A stretch of DNA of 64,000 bases, from NCBI RefSeq assembly GCF_002157205.1, contig NZ_CP021358.1, positions 3,038,001 through 3,102,000 of the forward strand, written 5' to 3'. The translations under genes were made by a program, and so were the position numbers. The stretch comes from Kushneria marisflavi. GTDB taxonomy: Bacteria; Pseudomonadota; Gammaproteobacteria; Pseudomonadales; Halomonadaceae. The notes beneath the pieces are model-generated. The model saw only the letters and a program-made list of their open reading frames with translations, made no database searches and was not told the origin of the DNA. Shown here piece after piece: positions 1-8,659 of the stretch (its first letter is position 1; each line of letters starts with the position of its first letter).

Positions 1-1001
1 GGGACAGCTTTCCGCTGGTGCGAAAGTACCTGGTGGGCACCACGGCCAGCGGGCAGGATGAAGCACGCCTGGGCGCCGAGACCTTCGGCGGCGAGGTGCA
101 TGTCTACTCGCCGGCCTTCAGCGAGGCCGAGATGGCGGAAGTACTGCGCTACGCTGATCACCTGAGCTTCAATTCGCCGAATCAGTGGCGGCGCCATCGC
201 GACACGGTCTCGGCCGCGCCGCGTCGTGTCTCCTGTGGCCTGCGGGTCAATCCCGAGCACTCCACCGGCGCCGTGGCGCTTTATGACCCCTGTGCGGCCG
301 GCTCACGTCTGGGCACCCGCGCGGGCGATCTCGCCCCGGATGATCTCAAGGGTCTCGAAGGGCTTCACTTTCACACCCTGTGTGAGCAAAACAGTGATGC
401 CTTGGAAGAGACGCTGGCGGCGTTCGAGCAGAAGTTCGGTCAGTATCTGGCAGACCTGAACTGGGTCAACTTCGGTGGCGGGCACCACATCACGCGTGAT
501 GACTACGACCTAGAGCGACTGGTGCGCGTGATTCGGGATTTCCGGGCGCGTCATCCGCATCTGGAGGTCTATCTGGAACCGGGTGAGGCGATCGCGCTCA
601 ATACCGGCTATCTGGTGGCCACCGTGCTGGATATCGTCGACAACAACGGTCCGATCGCGATTCTTGATACCTCAGCGACGGCCCACATGCCGGACGTGCA
701 GGAGATGCCGTATCGTCCCGGGATTATCGGCGGTGCACACCCGGGCGAGAAGGCGCATACCTATCGACTGGGCGGCATGACCTGTCTGGCCGGTGACGTC
801 ATCGGTGACTACGCCTTCGACGCCCCGCTCAACATCGGCGACCGGCTGGTCTTTACCGACATGGCGCACTACACCATGGTCAAGACCACCACCTTCAATG
901 GCATTCGCCTGCCCTCGATCTGTAGGATCGATGAAACAAGCCGCGAGATCCGAACGGTCAGGACCTTCGGGTATATCGACTACATGCAGCGCCTGAGCTG
1001 A
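1..1001 (+). CDS. nspC: carboxynorspermidine decarboxylase, 3' part (5' end off window)
   Basis: This is a PLP-dependent fold-III (alanine-racemase-like) decarboxylase that converts carboxynorspermidine or carboxyspermidine to norspermidine or spermidine in the cytoplasm. The frame is open from base 3 and reads DSFPLVRKYLVGTTASG. That matches the interior of NspC just after the PLP-lysine region, so the gene starts left of the window; the GTG at 18 is not a real start. Visible family motifs are GTTAS, the glycine-rich NFGGGHH, an EPGEA phosphate-binding stretch, DTSATAHMPDV, and the C-terminal substrate region with CLAGD and GDRLVFTDMAHYTMVKTT. About 333 codons are present. A carboxynorspermidine dehydrogenase gene would be expected upstream but cannot be seen. 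A terminator follows directly. The assignment is firm; only the extent is unknown. Confidence 0.93.
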   Translation, partial: DSFPLVRKYLVGTTASGQDEARLGAETFGGEVHVYSPAFSEAEMAEVLRYADHLSFNSPNQWRRHRDTVSAAPRRVSCGLRVNPEHSTGAVALYDPCAAGSRLGTRAGDLAPDDLKGLEGLHFHTLCEQNSDALEETLAAFEQKFGQYLADLNWVNFGGGHHITRDDYDLERLVRVIRDFRARHPHLEVYLEPGEAIALNTGYLVATVLDIVDNNGPIAILDTSATAHMPDVQEMPYRPGIIGGAHPGEKAHTYRLGGMTCLAGDVIGDYAFDAPLNIGDRLVFTDMAHYTMVKTTTFNGIRLPSICRIDETSREIRTVRTFGYIDYMQRLS

Positions 1002-1026
1002 TTCGGCCTCTGTCATGGCAAAACCG

Positions 1027-1055
1027 AACGCCCCGGACAAGCGGGGCGTTTTTTT
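1027..1055. terminator. intrinsic terminator after nspC
   Basis: A perfect 9-bp stem (AACGCCCCG / CGGGGCGTT) with a 6-nt loop is followed by a T run on the + strand, 26 bases after the nspC stop. The A's before the stem are few, so it works best for the + strand. It may also insulate the convergent MFS gene. Confidence 0.85.
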
Positions 1056-1101
1056 ATGGGTCTGGAACGGCCCAAAAGCTGGAGAGTCGCGGTTGACCGA
1101 G

Positions 1102-2298
1102 TCAGGTTGAACCGTGCGGTCTGACCAGACGATTTCTTCCGGCACCCAGTGCCACGATCATGGCGGCCAGCCCGATCAGCCCCAGCAGTATGCCGACCAC
1201 GTCCCAGCCGCCGGACCAGTCGTGCAGCAGCCCGACCAGCAACGGGCCAAACGCGGCCAGCACGTAACCAAATCCCTGTGCCATGCCGGACAGCTCGGAG
1301 GCGGTGTCGGCATCGGGTGCGCGAAGGGCGAGAAGTGTCAGTGCCATGCTGAACGTACCACCCTGACCCAGCCCCAGAATCACCACCCACAGCCACACAC
1401 TCTGGATGGGTGCATACAGACAGCCTGCCAGACCGCACAGGGTGAGCAGCATGACCACGATCAGCACCGCCCGCTGATCCTTCATACGTCCACCGAGCAG
1501 CGGCGCCACAATGGCGGTAATGACCTGAAACAGGATCGAGACCGACAGCGCCAGCCCGGCGGTAACCGGTGCGACACCGCGGTCCTGCAGGATGGTCGGC
1601 AACCAGCCAAAGACCGTATAGGCCAGCGACGACTGCAATCCCATGAACAGCGTGACCTGCCATGCCAGCGTGTTGCGGTACAGAGAGTGCTCCTGCCGCG
1701 GGCGGACGCGAACGGTATGTTTGACCCGAAGCTGTGGAATCCAGACGAGCGCGGCGATGACGGCCGGCACCAGCCAGAAAGCCAGCGACGGCTGCCATTG
1801 ATCACCAAAGGCCTGACGCAGCGGCTCGGTGGCACCGGCTGCCAGTGACGCGCCCAGATTGAGCGCGACGGTATAAAGGCCGGTCATGAGGCTGACCCGG
1901 GTCGGGAAGTCGCGCTTGACGATGCCCGGCAGCAGGACATTCATGAGGCCGATACAGGCCCCGGCCAGTGCTGTAAACACGAAAAGCCCCAGCATACCGC
2001 TGAAGGGGCGCACCAGCAGTGTCACGGCCAGCAGGATCAAAATGATGAAGATGGTGCGCTCAGGACCAATACGCCGCGACATTTTGGGCGCCAGCGGCGC
2101 GGCCAGCCCCAGGCAAACCACCGGCAGGGTGGTCAGCACGCCCTGGGCGGCCGGCGACAGTGACAGTCCGGCGGCGATGTTTTTAAGGACAGGGGAGACA
2201 CTGGTCAGCGCCGGTCTCAGGTTGATGGCCACCAGCAACAGCCCGATCAGTGCCAGTGCGGCCCGAGATCCCTTGTTCGTATAGCTCACCGATGACAT
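1102..2298 (-). CDS. MFS transporter, CynX/NimT (cyanate permease) family
   Basis: This is a 398-residue inner-membrane major facilitator of the CynX/NimT type. Members move cyanate, 2-nitroimidazole or unknown small molecules. The N-terminus carries the family-like first membrane segment with INLRPALTSVSPVL, where the NLRP-x-x motif is typical, and about twelve hydrophobic segments follow. I chose the ATG at 2298 (MSSVSYTNK) because it has an AGGGAAT Shine-Dalgarno-like sequence about 9 bases upstream. The longer open frame to 2421 adds 41 charged residues that do not belong to the family. The gene converges on nspC and has no partner gene such as a cyanase nearby, so the substrate is unknown. 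Confidence 0.85.
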   Translation of the reverse strand: MSSVSYTNKGSRAALALIGLLLVAINLRPALTSVSPVLKNIAAGLSLSPAAQGVLTTLPVVCLGLAAPLAPKMSRRIGPERTIFIILILLAVTLLVRPFSGMLGLFVFTALAGACIGLMNVLLPGIVKRDFPTRVSLMTGLYTVALNLGASLAAGATEPLRQAFGDQWQPSLAFWLVPAVIAALVWIPQLRVKHTVRVRPRQEHSLYRNTLAWQVTLFMGLQSSLAYTVFGWLPTILQDRGVAPVTAGLALSVSILFQVITAIVAPLLGGRMKDQRAVLIVVMLLTLCGLAGCLYAPIQSVWLWVVILGLGQGGTFSMALTLLALRAPDADTASELSGMAQGFGYVLAAFGPLLVGLLHDWSGGWDVVGILLGLIGLAAMIVALGAGRNRLVRPHGST

Positions 2299-2652
2299 GC
2301 CGCGACATTCCCTGTTGGATCGAAAGCGCCCCATTCTGGGGCAGAGCAGGACGTCATGATAGCGCTTGTGCGACCGGTCGTCGCAGTCAAATGCTTGCTC
2401 CTGCACCATTGTTGTGCGCATCGGTCATGCCGCCGATCTCGGTGCAGCCACATTCAATCCGGCTACGGATCATACAGGCGGTCATCACGTCTACGAGTCG
2501 TGACAGGATTCCGGCATCGTCGGCCGCGCGAATGTCACGCTTAGGCATAGGGTGTCCAGCTGAGACGTCGAGGGCTTTGCTATTAACCGGGATTTTTAAT
2601 TAAGGATTTTGGAGCTTTGAGGATGGCCGGTTCAGAGGTGCTACTTTAGTCT
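2299..2652. other. intergenic region between divergent MFS genes, with a doubtful small ORF
   Basis: This 354-base gap separates two divergent transporter genes and must hold both promoters. It contains one open frame too short to call securely: 2387-2548 on the minus strand, 53 codons, beginning MPKRDIRAADDAG and ending NNGAGASI. About two thirds of its third positions are G or C, which is compatible with coding, but there is no clear ribosome binding site and I recognise no family. The AT-rich stretch around 2580-2610 is the likeliest promoter area. No regulator gene is adjacent. Confidence 0.35.
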
Positions 2653-3924
2653 ATGCGGCATCTCAATGATCAATGGATGTCTCACATGACGACAAATGAA
2701 TTGCACGATTCGCCTCCGCCAGGCGCGTCGCGAGGCGCCTGGCGCGCTGTTTTCTCATTAACGCTGGGCGTGTTCAGCCTGGTGATGGCCGAGTTTCTAC
2801 CGGCCAGTCTGCTGACGCCAATGGCGAATTCTCTGGGGATCAGCGAGGGGCAGGCGGGCCAGGCCGTCACGGTGACGGCGGTAGTGGCACTGCTGTCAGG
2901 GTTGTTGGTGGCCTCTGTCACCCAGCGGCTCGACCGCCGCCACGTGCTGCTGGCGTTTTCGCTACTGATGATCGCCGCCAATTTGCTGGTCGCCTACTCG
3001 CCGGACCTGATCTGGCTGCTGGCCGGGCGGGTGCTGCTGGGCGTGGCGCTGGGCGGATTCTGGGCACTCTCCGCCGCTACCGTCATGCGACTGGTGCCGG
3101 AGCACGACGTGCCCCGCGCACTGTCGATACTGTTTGCCGGTGTCCCCATTGCCACCATCAGTGCCGCGGCGCTGGGCAGCTATCTCGGCGAGCTGGTCGG
3201 CTGGCGTAACGTGTTTCTGCTCACGACGGCGATATCGGTGCTGACGCTGATCTTCCAGTACGCCACATTGCCGCGCATGACGCCGGAGCGACCCTCGCCA
3301 CTCGGTACGCTGGTGAGGGTGATGAAACGACCGGGCATGATGGTCGGTATTGTTGCCATCCTGCTCGTGTTCTGTGGCCATTTCGCCTTCTTTACCTATG
3401 TCCGTCCGTTTCTCGAGGGCGTGTCGCACATGGGCATCAATGCGCTGTCATCGACCCTGCTGGCGTTCGGGGTGGCAAACTTCGTCGGGACGCTGGCCGC
3501 GGGGTACCTGCTTGAGCGCAGCCTGCGTCTGACGTTGCTGCTGATGCCATTGATCATGGGCTCGCTGGGCTGGTTGCTGGCGACACTGGGCGGCTTCTCG
3601 ATGGGAACTGATGCGCTCATGGTCGCGCTGTGGGGCTTCGCCTTTGGCGCCGTACCGGTGGCCTGGTCAACCTGGATCACTCGTGTCGTGCCGGATGAAG
3701 CCGAAAGCGGCGGTGGCTTGATCGTCGCATCGATTCAGCTGGCCATCGCCCTGGGGGCGGCCGCTGGGGGGGTTGTCTTCGGGATCGGCGGTGTGCTCGC
3801 CGTCTGCGCCACGGCCGGCACGATGCTGTTGGCCGGTGCGGCGCTGGTGATGGCCGGGGTGCGCGCACAACCGGTGGACACCGCCTTCGAGGCCTGTGAC
3901 GCCGAGCGTTCGGCCTGCAGCTGA
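2653..3924 (+). CDS. MFS efflux transporter, NepI-like
   Basis: This is a twelve-helix major facilitator resembling NepI, the proton-driven purine ribonucleoside efflux pump. From memory of NepI, many stretches correspond: VEFLP-like AEFLPASLLTPMA, LGISEGQAGQAVTVTA, GRVLLGVALGGFWALSA, VPRALSILF, and VPVAWSTWITR. The start is ambiguous. The open frame begins at 2653, but ATGs at 2677 and 2686 are in frame. The one at 2686 gives an 18-residue lead before the AWRAVFS segment, as in NepI, and a 412-residue protein. The gene stands alone and converges on a HAD phosphatase gene 23 bases downstream. The exact substrate is inference. Confidence 0.85.
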   Translation: MRHLNDQWMSHMTTNELHDSPPPGASRGAWRAVFSLTLGVFSLVMAEFLPASLLTPMANSLGISEGQAGQAVTVTAVVALLSGLLVASVTQRLDRRHVLLAFSLLMIAANLLVAYSPDLIWLLAGRVLLGVALGGFWALSAATVMRLVPEHDVPRALSILFAGVPIATISAAALGSYLGELVGWRNVFLLTTAISVLTLIFQYATLPRMTPERPSPLGTLVRVMKRPGMMVGIVAILLVFCGHFAFFTYVRPFLEGVSHMGINALSSTLLAFGVANFVGTLAAGYLLERSLRLTLLLMPLIMGSLGWLLATLGGFSMGTDALMVALWGFAFGAVPVAWSTWITRVVPDEAESGGGLIVASIQLAIALGAAAGGVVFGIGGVLAVCATAGTMLLAGAALVMAGVRAQPVDTAFEACDAERSACS

Positions 3925-3947
3925 GTCCTTACCCGGCGCCAGCCGTG

Positions 3948-4553
3948 TCATGACCCGCGCAGCGCGGCCAGCAGGGCATGGCAATCGGCCAGGTGATGGT
4001 CGGTGGCCTCCGGGCATGAATTTTCCGGCACATTGACCAGTACAGTACGGGTGCCCGCCGCGCGCCCGCACTGCATGTCCAGTGGACTATCGCCCACCAT
4101 CACGATGTCATCAGGCGCCACGCCCCAGCGCCTGATGAAATGCTCCAGCCCCTCCGGGTGCGGTTTGGGAGATGCATCCTCCCGGCCCAGCACGTCGGCA
4201 TGTTCAAAGCACTGCGTCAGTCCGATGACCTCCAGTGTGATATGCGCCAGCTCCCGCGCATTGCGGGTCAGAATACCCAGCCGAACGTCGCGCTCACACA
4301 GCTCGCGAATCAGCGCCATGGCACCGTCTGCTGGTGTCGAGCGCGCCGCCAGTTCGCGTTCGTGTTCCATCAGCCAGTCATGGCTGGCCCGACGCTGGGC
4401 CTCGGGCAGTGATTCAAGGTGCTCAAGGATGCCACTGTCGTCCGGCACCCCGAGCTCACGTCGAATGAACGCAAAGTCATGAATGCCTACGGTCAGCGTG
4501 CCATCCATATCGAATACCCAGTGCCGGCAATCGTTGAGAGAAGCAATCGTCAT
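3948..4553 (-). CDS. HAD-IA family hydrolase (phosphoglycolate-phosphatase-like)
   Basis: This is a 201-residue cytoplasmic haloacid-dehalogenase phosphatase. Motif I is FDMDGTLT (residues 14-21) with the nucleophile and acid Asp pair. Motif II is GILTRNARE, motif III is the Lys in ASPKPHPEG, and motif IV is VMVGDSPLDM. The short helical cap between motifs I and II suggests the Gph/YjjG type. No substrate can be assigned, since the family covers phosphoglycolate, nucleotides and sugar phosphates. The start ATG at 4553 has only a weak ribosome binding site, but the family N-terminus fits well. The gene is convergent with the NepI-like gene. Confidence 0.88.
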   Translation of the reverse strand: MTIASLNDCRHWVFDMDGTLTVGIHDFAFIRRELGVPDDSGILEHLESLPEAQRRASHDWLMEHERELAARSTPADGAMALIRELCERDVRLGILTRNARELAHITLEVIGLTQCFEHADVLGREDASPKPHPEGLEHFIRRWGVAPDDIVMVGDSPLDMQCGRAAGTRTVLVNVPENSCPEATDHHLADCHALLAALRGS

Positions 4554-4699
4554 GGAACACCGATAGTCAGGGGGAGATTGTCATGGTGGCACGCCGGAGG
4601 CGGGTTGGCAGAACAGTCTTGTAGTTTTTTTCAGTTGGAGAGAAAGTCAAGGGAGTGGATAGCCTTGAGACAATGCCCGTAACGCGAAAGGAGCCTTCG

Positions 4700-5047
4700 A
4701 TGAGCCTTGCCAAAACCACACTGCTGGCCTGTGCCATGCTGCTGACGGCTGCCACCGGGCCGGTATTTGCCGCTGGTAACGCCACTGACTGCAGCGCCCT
4801 CAATGGCGCGCCGGGAGAAGATGGCAAGACCGGCACGGCGACATGCCCCCAGGGTGGCCATGGCGGTGCAGGGATGCCCGGCATGGATGGCGGCAACGGT
4901 GGTAATGGCGGTGCTGGCGGCCGAGGCGGTGACGGTGGCAATGGGGGGGCTGGTGGCCGAGGCGGCGCCGGTGGCAATGGCGGTGACGGCGGTGATGGCG
5001 GCAAGGGTATCGATGGTCAGGATGGGGCTGACGGGAGAAATGGGTAG
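4700..5047 (+). CDS. small secreted glycine-rich, collagen-like protein
   Basis: This is a 115-residue predicted exported protein. A signal peptide occupies roughly residues 1-25 (MSLAKTTLLACAMLLTAATG, then PVFAAGN). A short segment with two cysteines follows (around DCSAL and TATCPQGG). The rest is a low-complexity tract of Gly-X-Y and Gly-Gly-X triplets rich in Gly, Asn, Asp, Ala and Arg, ending DGRNG. The start at 4700 has a strong AAAGGAG six bases upstream; the in-frame upstream ATG at 4655 lacks one. I know no family for it. Collagen-like or glycine-rich matrix or surface function is only inference. The repetitive DNA also gives a Pro-rich open frame on the other strand, which is an artefact. 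Confidence 0.7.
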   Translation: MSLAKTTLLACAMLLTAATGPVFAAGNATDCSALNGAPGEDGKTGTATCPQGGHGGAGMPGMDGGNGGNGGAGGRGGDGGNGGAGGRGGAGGNGGDGGDGGKGIDGQDGADGRNG

Positions 5048-5118
5048 GTTATCAGTGTCTGGCAGTGCCTGGGTTCTCCGGCCTGTGGAAAGGGCCCTGT
5101 GACCCTGGTCATGCCATG

Positions 5119-5148
5119 AAAAAGCCCCGCACATGGCGGGGCTTTTTT
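5119..5148. terminator. bidirectional intrinsic terminator
   Basis: A perfect stem (GCCCCGC at 5124-5130, GCGGGGC at 5136-5142) is flanked by an A run on the left and a T run on the right. It can therefore end transcription of both the Gly-rich gene (+) and the tctA-tctB gene (-). Confidence 0.88.
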
Positions 5149-5163
5149 GCGTCGTCATTTACC

Positions 5164-7125
5164 TCAGCTGGCTGGAAAAATCAGGGCATCCAGCAGGCCT
5201 GAAGGATAGTGAAGTGACAGAAGTGATTGCATGCCGAGCAAGAAGGCCACAATCCCCAGCGTAATCAACACGATGGTCAGCCAGCGCGACTTTGCCACAA
5301 ACGTCAGGAAAAGGAGGCTGCCCAGGGTGGCAGTGCTGATAAAGCCTAGTACCGATGCCACGACAACGACCATCAATAGGCCGGCCAGCCAGCACAGGCC
5401 CTGAAGTGCCGGCTGCTCGACACGGAGGGCGCCTTCCGTTCGAATCTGAATGGCGACCGCCAGCGCACCACCGCCCAGAAAGACAATGGAGAGCATCGGG
5501 AAGACATGCGCGATGAAGGAAATATCGCGGACGTCATACCAGGACAGGGCCGCGATCAACAGCATGCCCACCACCAGTATCATGTCCACCACGCCCCATG
5601 TCGGCTTCGTCTTTTCAACGACGGAGGCTGTCGCTGTCTTTTCAGATGCGGTATTGCGGCGACGTGCCAGCAGTTTTTTGCCCAGCGGGTAGAGCAGCGC
5701 CAGTGCGGTGAGCGACAGGATGATCAGAACGCCCGGGCGCATGAATCCTGCCAGACCATTGAACTGAATGCTCTGATAGAAATACGTTTCAGCGCCGGGA
5801 GCCAGTACAAAGCCGATCAAAAAGGCAGGTCTGGACCAGCCTGCCTGCTTGAACAGCAGACCGATGGCGCCTATGGCGATCAGGGCATACCAGTCTCCCA
5901 GAGAGCGCGTTGCCTGATAGGCGGCAAACAGCACCAGCATCGTGATGACCGGCGCGATCAGCGCAAACGGTACGCGCGTCAGTTGCGCAACGGGCCGGGC
6001 CAGTAAAAGACAAAAGGCAGCCCCGAGGATGTTGGCCAGCGCCAGCGACCAGATAATGTTGTAGGTCAGGTCCAGGTGCGTGGTGATCATGCTGACACCG
6101 GGCTCAAGACCCAGCAGCAAAAGGCCACCAAGGAAAATGGCTGCCGTACCCGAGCCGGGCACGCCAAACAACAGTGTCGGCACCATGGCACCGCAGGCAC
6201 AGGCGTTGTTGGCAGCCTCGGGCGCGATGACGCCGCGAATATCACCCTGGCCAAAATGTTTTTCGCCCTTGACCGTTCGGCTGGCGTAGCCATAGGTCAG
6301 CCAGTCGACCACCGAGCCGGCAAGCCCGGGAATGGTGCCGATGATACTGCCGATCCCGGCGCAGCGAGCGACCAGACCGCGATTTTGCCAGACATCCTGA
6401 ACGCCACGTTTCCAGCCTTTCCCCAGACCAGCCTGATCCCGAGCGATGCTGCTTTTTTGAATCATCAGTTCAATGATTTCGGGGATGGCGAAAATGCCCA
6501 GACCCACCACGACCAGAGGAATACCGTCAAACAGGTATTCGATGCCCATGTTGAGACGAAATTCGCCCGTGGCCGGTGCCGTACCCATGGCGCCGACCAG
6601 AAGCCCCAGACCGCAGGCGGCAATGCCCTTGAAAAGCTGACCACCGGAGAGCACAGCGACCATGGCCAGACCCAGCATGGTCAGGACGAAAAGCTCGGAG
6701 GAGGAAAAACCCAGAACCAGCGGTCGAGCCATTAAAATGAAAACGGTCAGAATCAGGGCGCCGATGACCCCGCCGCACAGTGACGACAGAAATGCACTGG
6801 AAAGGGCGCGGGCAGCCTGCCCCTTTTTGGCCAGCGGGAAGCCGTCCATGACGGTGGCCTGAGAGGAGCTCGAACCGGGAATGCCCATCAGGACCGAGGC
6901 GAAGGTATCGCCGGTCGGAATGACGGCCACCATGCCCATCAGCATGCCCAGCGCCAGCCCCGGCTCCATGCCGTAGAGAAAGGGCAGTAACAGGGCCATG
7001 CCGGCAATCCCGCCCAGGCCCGGAATGATACCTACGAGCAGCCCTGCCGAGACGCCCAGGCACATATACAAAAGGTGGGAGACCGTCAGGATCTGGCTGA
7101 TCCCGGAGATCATGGATTCAAGCAT
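5164..7125 (-). CDS. tripartite tricarboxylate transporter, TctA-TctB fusion
   Basis: This 653-residue inner-membrane protein has the large TctA permease in residues 1 to about 500. Evidence for TctA includes the family motifs VGIIPGLGG near residue 32, GIPGSSSS, and PGLAGSVVDW, plus about a dozen membrane segments. A charged linker (GKKLLARRRNTASEKTATAS) leads into a TctB-like module of about 140 residues with four membrane segments, starting WGVVDMILVVG. TctA and TctB are usually separate genes, and no free tctB is visible here, so one polypeptide probably supplies both membrane parts. The start has GAGGAC about 7 bases upstream. It lies 54 bases downstream of the tctC gene in the same operon. 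Substrate: a di- or tricarboxylate, by family. Confidence 0.9.
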   Translation of the reverse strand: MLESMISGISQILTVSHLLYMCLGVSAGLLVGIIPGLGGIAGMALLLPFLYGMEPGLALGMLMGMVAVIPTGDTFASVLMGIPGSSSSQATVMDGFPLAKKGQAARALSSAFLSSLCGGVIGALILTVFILMARPLVLGFSSSELFVLTMLGLAMVAVLSGGQLFKGIAACGLGLLVGAMGTAPATGEFRLNMGIEYLFDGIPLVVVGLGIFAIPEIIELMIQKSSIARDQAGLGKGWKRGVQDVWQNRGLVARCAGIGSIIGTIPGLAGSVVDWLTYGYASRTVKGEKHFGQGDIRGVIAPEAANNACACGAMVPTLLFGVPGSGTAAIFLGGLLLLGLEPGVSMITTHLDLTYNIIWSLALANILGAAFCLLLARPVAQLTRVPFALIAPVITMLVLFAAYQATRSLGDWYALIAIGAIGLLFKQAGWSRPAFLIGFVLAPGAETYFYQSIQFNGLAGFMRPGVLIILSLTALALLYPLGKKLLARRRNTASEKTATASVVEKTKPTWGVVDMILVVGMLLIAALSWYDVRDISFIAHVFPMLSIVFLGGGALAVAIQIRTEGALRVEQPALQGLCWLAGLLMVVVVASVLGFISTATLGSLLFLTFVAKSRWLTIVLITLGIVAFLLGMQSLLSLHYPSGLLDALIFPAS

Positions 7126-7179
7126 GATGACTGTCCTCGATGGCCCGATGCCGTGTCATTGTTCTGGAAAATTTCAGAC

Positions 7180-8298
7180 TCATTGCGTCACCACACGAAT
7201 GTCGTGCTTTTGCTTGAGCCAATCGACGATCCATTGGCGGCGCTCCTGACTCATCTGCATGGCAGCTTCAAGCTGACGAGCAGCGACATCGCCCGTGACC
7301 GGGTCATAGGGCCCGATACGCTGACGCGCGGCTTCCAGGAATTCGGGGTCTTTGGCCAGTTTCTTGGCTGCATCACGATAGGTCTCAAGCATCGACGCAT
7401 CGATATCCTTTGGCACCAGCAGCAGCTTCTGGAGGGCATATCCCGAAGCGAAAAACTTGTGATAAACCTGATACGCCATATCGTCACGGCTGGTGCCCGG
7501 CTGAGCGAGATAGAGCTCGCTGAAGGTGGGCAGATCAGGGAAGGCTGGGTCACGCACGATGACGTTGTCATCGTTCATGACGCCCAGTGAAAACAGAGGA
7601 ACGGCCTGCCCCGATTTGACCAGTGGGGTCACGCTGCTGAAATAGGCTGAAGTCGTCTGAAAATCGATGCCGGCCTCGCCACGTTCAAAGGCCAGTCGAC
7701 CTTCCCCACGACTGCGCATGCCGAAAACCGGGTCTACCTGCAGGCCCAGCATGTCGAAGGCCAGCAGAATTGGCAGTTCCAGACCGGTCGGGGTCTGGGC
7801 GCCGAACTTGGTCTCATGCTGGCGGAGGTGTTCAAGTACCTTTTTTGGATCATCTCCCATGCTGGACTGGGCATACACCACCCCACCGGTAGGTGCCGCG
7901 ATAATGGGCGTCCAGCGGCTGTAATCGAAACGGACCCTGGGGTCTTTCAGCATGGCCGGGTACTGGGTCGAGGCCGAGGTGACGATCATTTCGGCACCAT
8001 TGCTGCGAGCGCGGCTATAGAAAAGATTCGCGCCGGTAATCGAGCCGCCCCCCGGTACATTGTTGATAACAATGGCAGGGTGATTCTCAAGCGACTCGCC
8101 AACCCAGTGGGACATGAACCGTGCCCAGACATCGGTACCACCACCGACGCCAAAAGGTACCGTCCACGTCAGTGTGTCAGGCACTGGCGTTTTGGCCGTT
8201 TCCGAAGCCTGCGATGATTGAAATGCCATTGCCGTTACCAGGGCCAGCATCAGCACTCGTCCAAACTTCCCCGGGTGATGTTTTTTGCGTCCAAACAT
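7180..8298 (-). CDS. TctC/Bug-family periplasmic solute-binding protein
   Basis: This is a 372-residue periplasmic receptor of the tripartite tricarboxylate (Bug) family. The N-terminus is a long basic signal peptide (MFGRKKHHPGKFGR, then a hydrophobic core ending near SSQAS). The mature part shows the Bug hallmarks: a PFGVGGGTDVWAR loop and the VVNNVPG-like VINNVPGGGSITG that cradles the carboxylate. It delivers a carboxylate to the TctA-TctB protein encoded just downstream. A GAGGTGAG ribosome binding site precedes the ATG. The adjacent GalD/PrpF gene suggests the substrate may be an aconitate- or oxalomesaconate-like tricarboxylate; that is inference from context. Confidence 0.9.
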   Translation of the reverse strand: MFGRKKHHPGKFGRVLMLALVTAMAFQSSQASETAKTPVPDTLTWTVPFGVGGGTDVWARFMSHWVGESLENHPAIVINNVPGGGSITGANLFYSRARSNGAEMIVTSASTQYPAMLKDPRVRFDYSRWTPIIAAPTGGVVYAQSSMGDDPKKVLEHLRQHETKFGAQTPTGLELPILLAFDMLGLQVDPVFGMRSRGEGRLAFERGEAGIDFQTTSAYFSSVTPLVKSGQAVPLFSLGVMNDDNVIVRDPAFPDLPTFSELYLAQPGTSRDDMAYQVYHKFFASGYALQKLLLVPKDIDASMLETYRDAAKKLAKDPEFLEAARQRIGPYDPVTGDVAARQLEAAMQMSQERRQWIVDWLKQKHDIRVVTQ

Positions 8299-8659
8299 CG
8301 CTCACCTCATGCACGGTTTTTTAATGGGTTCTGCGCTGACGGCGTAGGCCCGGCGCAGTGGTTAGGCGACAAGCTCGCATAGTTGTCATCGATCATTCCA
8401 ATGCATTCAATCGGCTGTTTTGATGTCTCTATTGCATTAATGGGCGAAAGGTTTCAATCGGCCCCGTCAGATCAGGGCCTGGCGTGAAGAAGGGGAAATT
8501 CGGTGTTTCCAATTTTCAGGCCGGCTATATACCAATGTTTAAGAGGCCATCGGATAGATTTGCCCTGATCAGGGCCGGACGGTGCCTGAAAATCTTGAGG
8601 GCCGGCATGAAAAAGCGCCCTTGAGAGGGCGCTTGAAGGTGATACGACAGGGGATATCG
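8299..8659. promoter_or_regulatory. upstream region of the tct operon
   Basis: This 361-base gap has no gene. It holds the promoter of the leftward tct operon and, at its right end, the terminator of the galD-like gene. At 8396-8405 it contains TTCCAATGCA, which recurs exactly at 9791-9800 between galD and lysR. The copy here sits in TT-N11-AA spacing (8396-8410), the form expected of a LysR-type operator, around the palindrome AATGCATT. A further ATTGCATT lies at 8431-8438. I see no other structure. Confidence 0.45.
8610..8634 (-). terminator. intrinsic terminator of the galD-like gene
   Basis: Read leftward, an 8-bp stem AAGCGCCC / GGGCGCTT with a short loop is followed by five U's. It begins 26 bases after the stop codon of the galD-like gene. 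Confidence 0.8.

Noticed and set aside
1013..1798. Open frame antisense/overlapping the CynX-like gene
   Set aside because: Low-complexity Arg/Ala/Gly-rich shadow with no family features.
4567..5004. Pro-rich open frame antisense to the Gly-rich gene
   Set aside because: It mirrors Gly-rich codons on the true strand, and has no signal or ribosome binding site.
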